Below are positions 56,263 through 59,981 of a stretch of 59,981 nucleotides of DNA, one piece after another (position 1 is the first letter of the stretch; every line of letters starts with the position of its first letter). Made by a program: the position numbers and the translations under genes. This DNA comes from Ardenticatenia bacterium (GTDB lineage Bacteria > Chloroflexota > Anaerolineae > Ardenticatenales > Ardenticatenaceae). Where the stretch lies: positions 1-59,981 of the forward strand of contig JAUZRY010000042.1 in NCBI GenBank assembly GCA_030949995.1. Direction: 5' to 3'. A model generated the notes under the pieces. That model ran no database searches and was not told the origin of the DNA. It worked only from the letters and a program-made list of their open reading frames with translations.

Positions 56263-56488
56263 GGCTGCTCCCCTCCACTCGATCGTGTCTGTCGAGACAG
56301 TGTGGTAGAAGTATACCCCACACGGCCGGGAGTTCAACCTCCGATGGTCCGCCCATGCCATCAGGTGATGAGGGGGGCTTGGTCCCACCCGAGAAGATGA
56401 TGACGAATGACAATGGTGCTTGACTTGAGAATGTGATAAGATGGACAGGGATTGGAGTCAATGGATCACCGAGAAAGGAGTCGGCAAA

Positions 56489-57438
56489 ATGAGTGGACCA
56501 GTTCTCGTCCCCCTTGATGGGTCCGACTTGGCCGAACAGGCCCTGCCCCTGGGCCTTAGCATAGCTGGCCGCACAAGCCGTGAACTCCTGGTGCTGAAGG
56601 TCGTACCTGTGCCCACCCAGACGGCACTGGCGGAGACGGGAGGCGTCTTTCCCGTGGAGAAGATGTTGGAGACCATGCGCGAGCGCGCCCGCGAATATTT
56701 GGCCGACGTCGAAGAGCGGCTCAGGGCTTACAATGTGCCGGTACAGGGCGTGGTGATCACGGCGCGCACAGCGGCCGAGGGCATTGCCGAAGTGGCCGAC
56801 GAACATCAGGCGGGCTTCGTGGTCATGGCCACCCATGGCTACACCGGTCTCTCCCGCTGGGCGTTGGGGAGCGTCACAGACCGCGCGGGTTCTTCCAGCC
56901 CCCACTGGCGCTCCTCATCATCATATGCGCCCAGGTCAGGAGCCCTCCTGAGCGGCGGTCCCCTCTCCCTTGCCTCCAAACGTTGCCTGCCGTCAAGCGG
57001 ATCGTTGTGCCCCTTGATGGCTCCCGCCTGGCCGAACACGTTTTGCCGTCGGTGACCAATCTGGCCCGAGCCTACGGCGCCGAGTTGGTGCTCTTTCGCG
57101 CCGTTACCATGCCGTTCTCTGGCGTGGGCGTGGACGCGGGCATGGTCATCGAGGCCCACTACTGGGACTTGGCGCAAGAAGAGGCCGAGACGTACTTGCA
57201 AGGCGTGGCCGGCTCGCTCCACCAGCAGGGATTCACTGTGCGTTACGAAGTGGGGCAGGAACCCGTAGCCGACGCCATTCTGGCCTGTGTGGAACGAGTT
57301 CAGGCGGACCTAGTGGCCATGACGACCCACGCCCGTGAGGGGCTCACTCGCCTTATCATGGGCAGTGTGGCAGACCGGGTGGTCCGTGCTGGCCAAGTGC
57401 CGGTGCTCGTTGTCCGGCCGGAGACTGAAATTGAGTGA
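56489..57438 (+). CDS. Tandem-domain universal stress protein, frameshifted
   Basis: Two Usp domains. The first: VLVPLDGSDLAEQALPL to VVMATHGYTGLSRWALGSVTD, including the ATP-binding G-2x-G-9x-GS pattern. The second: KRIVVPLDGSRLAEHVLP to MTTHAREGLTRLIMGSVADR. The linker between 56885 and 56985 changes frame (one base), so the two appear as separate ORFs. AAAGGAG precedes the ATG. The corrected length of about 316 residues is normal for two-domain Usps. Confidence 0.85.
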
Positions 57439-57484
57439 TGGGCTCGCGCAGAGGCCACCGGAGGAGGATGGAGGCGTGAGCCAC

Positions 57485-58876
57485 ATGGCGTGGCCCCCTT
57501 TGCCGCCAGCGTTTGTCCAACGCATGGAGAAGCTGCTCGGGCGTGAGGCCGCGGAGTTCCTGGAGAGCGTGCAGAGACCACCTCCCACAGGCGTGCGGGC
57601 AAACACGTTACAAGTCTCGGCGGATCAGCTTGCACGCCTGCTCCCCTTTCAACTGGAGCCGGTTCCCTGGTGCCCGGACGGATTCACCGTGCCCGAGGCC
57701 GAACGGGTACGTCCAGGCCGTCATCCGTACCATGCCGCTGGCCTTTACTATGTCCAAGAGCCGAGCGCCATGGCTGCCCCACCCCTGTTCGCCCCCAAGC
57801 CCGGCCACGTGGTGCTTGATCTCTGTGCGGCTCCGGGCGGGAAGGCCACGTACGTGGCCGCACTCTTGGGGGAGAGCGGGCTGCTCATTGCCAACGAAGT
57901 GGTTCGCCGCCGGACGCGAGCCCTGGTGGAAAATGTGGAGCGCTGGGGAACACGCGCCGTACTGATCACCTCGGCCCGCGTGGAGCAATTGGCCCACACG
58001 TGGCCAGGAGGCCTCGACGCTGTGCTGGTCGATGCGCCGTGCTCGGGGGAGGGTATGTTCTCGAAATCGCTGAGAGCACGGCAAGAGTGGCGGCCTGAGG
58101 TTGTCTCCGGGTGTGCGCTACGACAGGGCCACCTGCTCGCCCACGCTGCGCGGCTGGTGCGGCCGGGCGGACGGCTGCTCTACGCCACGTGTACCTTTGC
58201 GCCGGAGGAGAACGAGGCTGTTGTGGCTCGATTTCTCCGGGCTCACCCGGACTGTGAGCTCCTGTCCCCCTTGCCGCGGCCGGGCTTCTCTCCCGGCAGG
58301 CCCGAGTGGATCGCGCCCGAGCTGGCGCGTGGGCTCCCGCTGGAACGGTGTGTGCGCCTCTGGCCTCACCGGGGCCCTGCGGCAGGCCATTTCCTGGCCT
58401 TGTTCAGGCGGGAGGGTGAGGCGTCACCCCTGCCCTTGTCGGCAGGCCGTGCCCGTTTGCCCTCGCACGTGCAGGCCCCGGTGAGAGCCTTCTGGGAAGA
58501 GACGCTCACGCTGCCCTGGCCCGAGCGGGGATGGCTGGTGCGCGGGCATCACGTGTACTTGGTGCCTCCCCTCCCTCCTGCTTGGGAGACGCTCCACGCC
58601 CCGCGCGTTGGGCTGCACGTGGGCACGGTGCGCTCACGTCACTTTGTGCCCGCCCACGCGCTCGCGATGGCCTTGCGCCCAGAAGATGTGCGTCACGCTT
58701 TTCACCTCACAGTCACCGATCCCCGGACTCGCAAGTACCTGCGCGGTGAACCTCTCTTGGCCGAGGGCTCCGACGGGTGGACCTTGATTTGTGTGGATGG
58801 ATTTTCCCTAGGATGGGCTAAACACGTGCGGGGTATCCTCAAGAACCACTATCCGCGCTCCCGGCTCCTGATGTGA
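57485..58876 (+). CDS. RsmF-like rRNA (cytosine-C5) methyltransferase
   Basis: 463 residues. The SAM-binding DLCAAPGGKATYVAAL, the two-cysteine catalytic signature of RNA m5C enzymes (DAPCSGEGMF and YATCTFAPEENE), and a C-terminal RNA-binding domain as in RsmF/YebU are present. It would methylate 16S rRNA or tRNA. A GTG nine bases upstream is an alternative start; GGAGG is close to both. Confidence 0.88.
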   Translation: MAWPPLPPAFVQRMEKLLGREAAEFLESVQRPPPTGVRANTLQVSADQLARLLPFQLEPVPWCPDGFTVPEAERVRPGRHPYHAAGLYYVQEPSAMAAPPLFAPKPGHVVLDLCAAPGGKATYVAALLGESGLLIANEVVRRRTRALVENVERWGTRAVLITSARVEQLAHTWPGGLDAVLVDAPCSGEGMFSKSLRARQEWRPEVVSGCALRQGHLLAHAARLVRPGGRLLYATCTFAPEENEAVVARFLRAHPDCELLSPLPRPGFSPGRPEWIAPELARGLPLERCVRLWPHRGPAAGHFLALFRREGEASPLPLSAGRARLPSHVQAPVRAFWEETLTLPWPERGWLVRGHHVYLVPPLPPAWETLHAPRVGLHVGTVRSRHFVPAHALAMALRPEDVRHAFHLTVTDPRTRKYLRGEPLLAEGSDGWTLICVDGFSLGWAKHVRGILKNHYPRSRLLM

Positions 58877-58999
58877 CCGTGCCGCGCGCTTCTCCAAACC
58901 GGCGGTTTACGGTATCATTACGGCACCTTCTACCAGCTCAGCGGTCTGGCCACACGGCTCACGCTGTGACGGCACGGGTGAGCAGAAAAGGGGCAAAGC

Positions 59000-59535
59000 A
59001 TGGAACCGGATGACGCTCTGGACCCAGTGCTTCAGGAGCGAGTGCGCTCGTTTATCGAGCAGGGGCGCACAGCAGCACAAGCGGGGCAACGCGAGTTGGC
59101 CCGACGTTATTTGCACGCGGCCATCGAGATCGACCCTGACAACGCCGATGCCTGGCTCTGGCTGGCAGGTGTCCAAGATGACCCCCTTGAAGCTAAACGG
59201 TGCTTGGAGCGCGTGCTCGAACTTGATCCGAACAACGCGCAGGCCCAGCGGGGACTCGAGTGGGTTGAAGCCCAATTGGCCGAACAAGGCATCGCGCCCG
59301 AGGAGAAGTCTCAGGCGACGCCGTCGCGCTCCATTCACCAGGAATTGCGTGCTCACCTGCGCACATCGGCGTCGGAACAAGAGGAAGCTGTTCCATCCCT
59401 CACTGGCCCGACGACGGCCGTTTCCAACACGAGGTTCAGCGCGTTGCCCAGTGAGGACTTGATCTCTGTATCGCCTGGGTTTTGTTGCGGAAGCGCTTTG
59501 GCGTGTGGCCTTGACCAGCCTGGCCCGGGGTCAGT
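59000..59535 (+). CDS. TPR-repeat protein, 3' end lost in foreign sequence
   Basis: About 170 readable residues. Two tetratricopeptide-like repeats lie at about 13-47 and 48-82 (ARRYLHAAIEIDPDNADAW, CLERVLELDPNNAQAQRGLE). A low-complexity linker follows, and a frameshifted WVLLRKRFG may be the start of a membrane segment. The frame then runs into the A/T-only tail and is meaningless after about 59535. AAAAGGGG precedes the ATG. Confidence 0.7.
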
Positions 59536-59981
59536 TGTATTTTCTTATTATTTTTTATGCTTTTTTTTTTATATACATTTTTTTATATATATATTTTTTT
59601 TTTTTTTTTGTATATTCTCTTTTTTTTTTATTTCTTTTTTTTTTTTCTTTTTTTTATTTTATTTTATTATATATTATATATCATATATATTTTTGTCTTG
59701 GAAGTATATATTAGTATTTTCATCTTTTTTCCCTTATATATATATATGATATATGTATATATATATATTATAACACACATATATATTGTTATTATATTTT
59801 TTTTTGCTTTTTTATATGTATTCTATTCATATATATATATAGTATATATTCTGTTCCTTTGTTACGTGCCATGCATTTGCATTATATTATAAACATATGC
59901 ATATGCATATATATATAAACATTATTCCATGATGTTATGAAATACATTTATACCTTTTATATTTTTCTTTTATTTATGTAT
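59536..59981. other. A/T-only low-complexity tail, foreign or artefactual
   Basis: From about 59535 the sequence changes within a few bases to long T runs, TATATA stretches and ATATGCATATGCAT repeats with almost no G or C. Its translation (F, Y, I only) is not a protein. It resembles a low-complexity eukaryotic repeat, or assembler or base-caller noise, joined to the bacterial contig. Confidence 0.85.

Noticed and set aside
59557-59892. Open frames of Phe, Tyr and Ile in the A/T tail
   Set aside because: They reflect T and A runs only; no protein would have this composition.

Overview
The window is bacterial, GC-rich (visibly around 60-65 % over most of its length) and densely coded on both strands. 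It most resembles a member of the Chloroflexota (Anaerolineae/Ardenticatenia type). The reasons are the mix of a type 2 isopentenyl-diphosphate isomerase, a PMT/GT39-like glycosyltransferase with long extracellular tails, lipoproteins with Thr/Pro linkers, a GlmL-like ATPase operon, NDH-2, and an M29 aminopeptidase. This placement is inferred from protein style, not from a marker tree.

Layout. 1-3.8 kb is a damaged end: remnants of dihydroorotase (pyrC) and glyceraldehyde-3-phosphate dehydrogenase (gap) are readable on the minus strand but broken by many frameshifts. 3.9-10.1 kb holds a minus-strand chromosome-maintenance run: PfkB kinase, parA, parB, a methyltransferase, dnaN, a palindromic parS site and an M20 peptidase. 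10.3-13.1 kb is the plus-strand threonine-to-glycine operon tdh-kbl plus a Nudix gene. 13.1-17.7 kb has polysaccharide genes and an NDH-2/Nudix/DinB-like run. 17.8-22 kb is a lipid operon (plsX-fabF-NERD-like-fni). 22-24.6 kb is a low-GC mosaic of unrecognised secreted proteins and a lipoprotein. 24.9-33.9 kb on the plus strand has DUF420, an M23 peptidase, a GT39-like protein, a lipoprotein, a CoA-type Nudix hydrolase, the B12-binding subunit of a mutase, its MeaB GTPase and a degenerate ABC ATPase. Next comes a tRNA-Trp/Gly/Gln cluster with a near-consensus promoter. 34.3-42.5 kb has an HNH endonuclease, a GlmL-like operon, rpiA, uspA, rdgB and tsaD. 42.55-43.2 kb is a gene-free stretch full of DnaA-box-like sequences, a candidate oriC. 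43.2-59.5 kb has an HTH regulator, DUF169, an LLM oxidoreductase, an M29 aminopeptidase, a subtilase with dockerin-like repeats, exopolysaccharide enzymes, a response regulator/hybrid sensor kinase pair, a MoaD-MoaE fusion, a tandem universal stress protein, an RsmF-like methyltransferase and a TPR protein. The last ~450 bases switch abruptly to A/T-only low-complexity sequence foreign to the rest.

Two themes stand out. First, dnaN, parA, parB, parS and a DnaA-box cluster all lie within 38 kb, so the window probably covers the replication-origin domain of the chromosome. Second, more than a dozen otherwise well-conserved genes carry one frameshift each. Three of these sit exactly in a run of six G or C where five restore the frame. 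Together with the rubbish at both ends, this points to sequencing or assembly error rather than true gene decay. Such genes are annotated here across the break.
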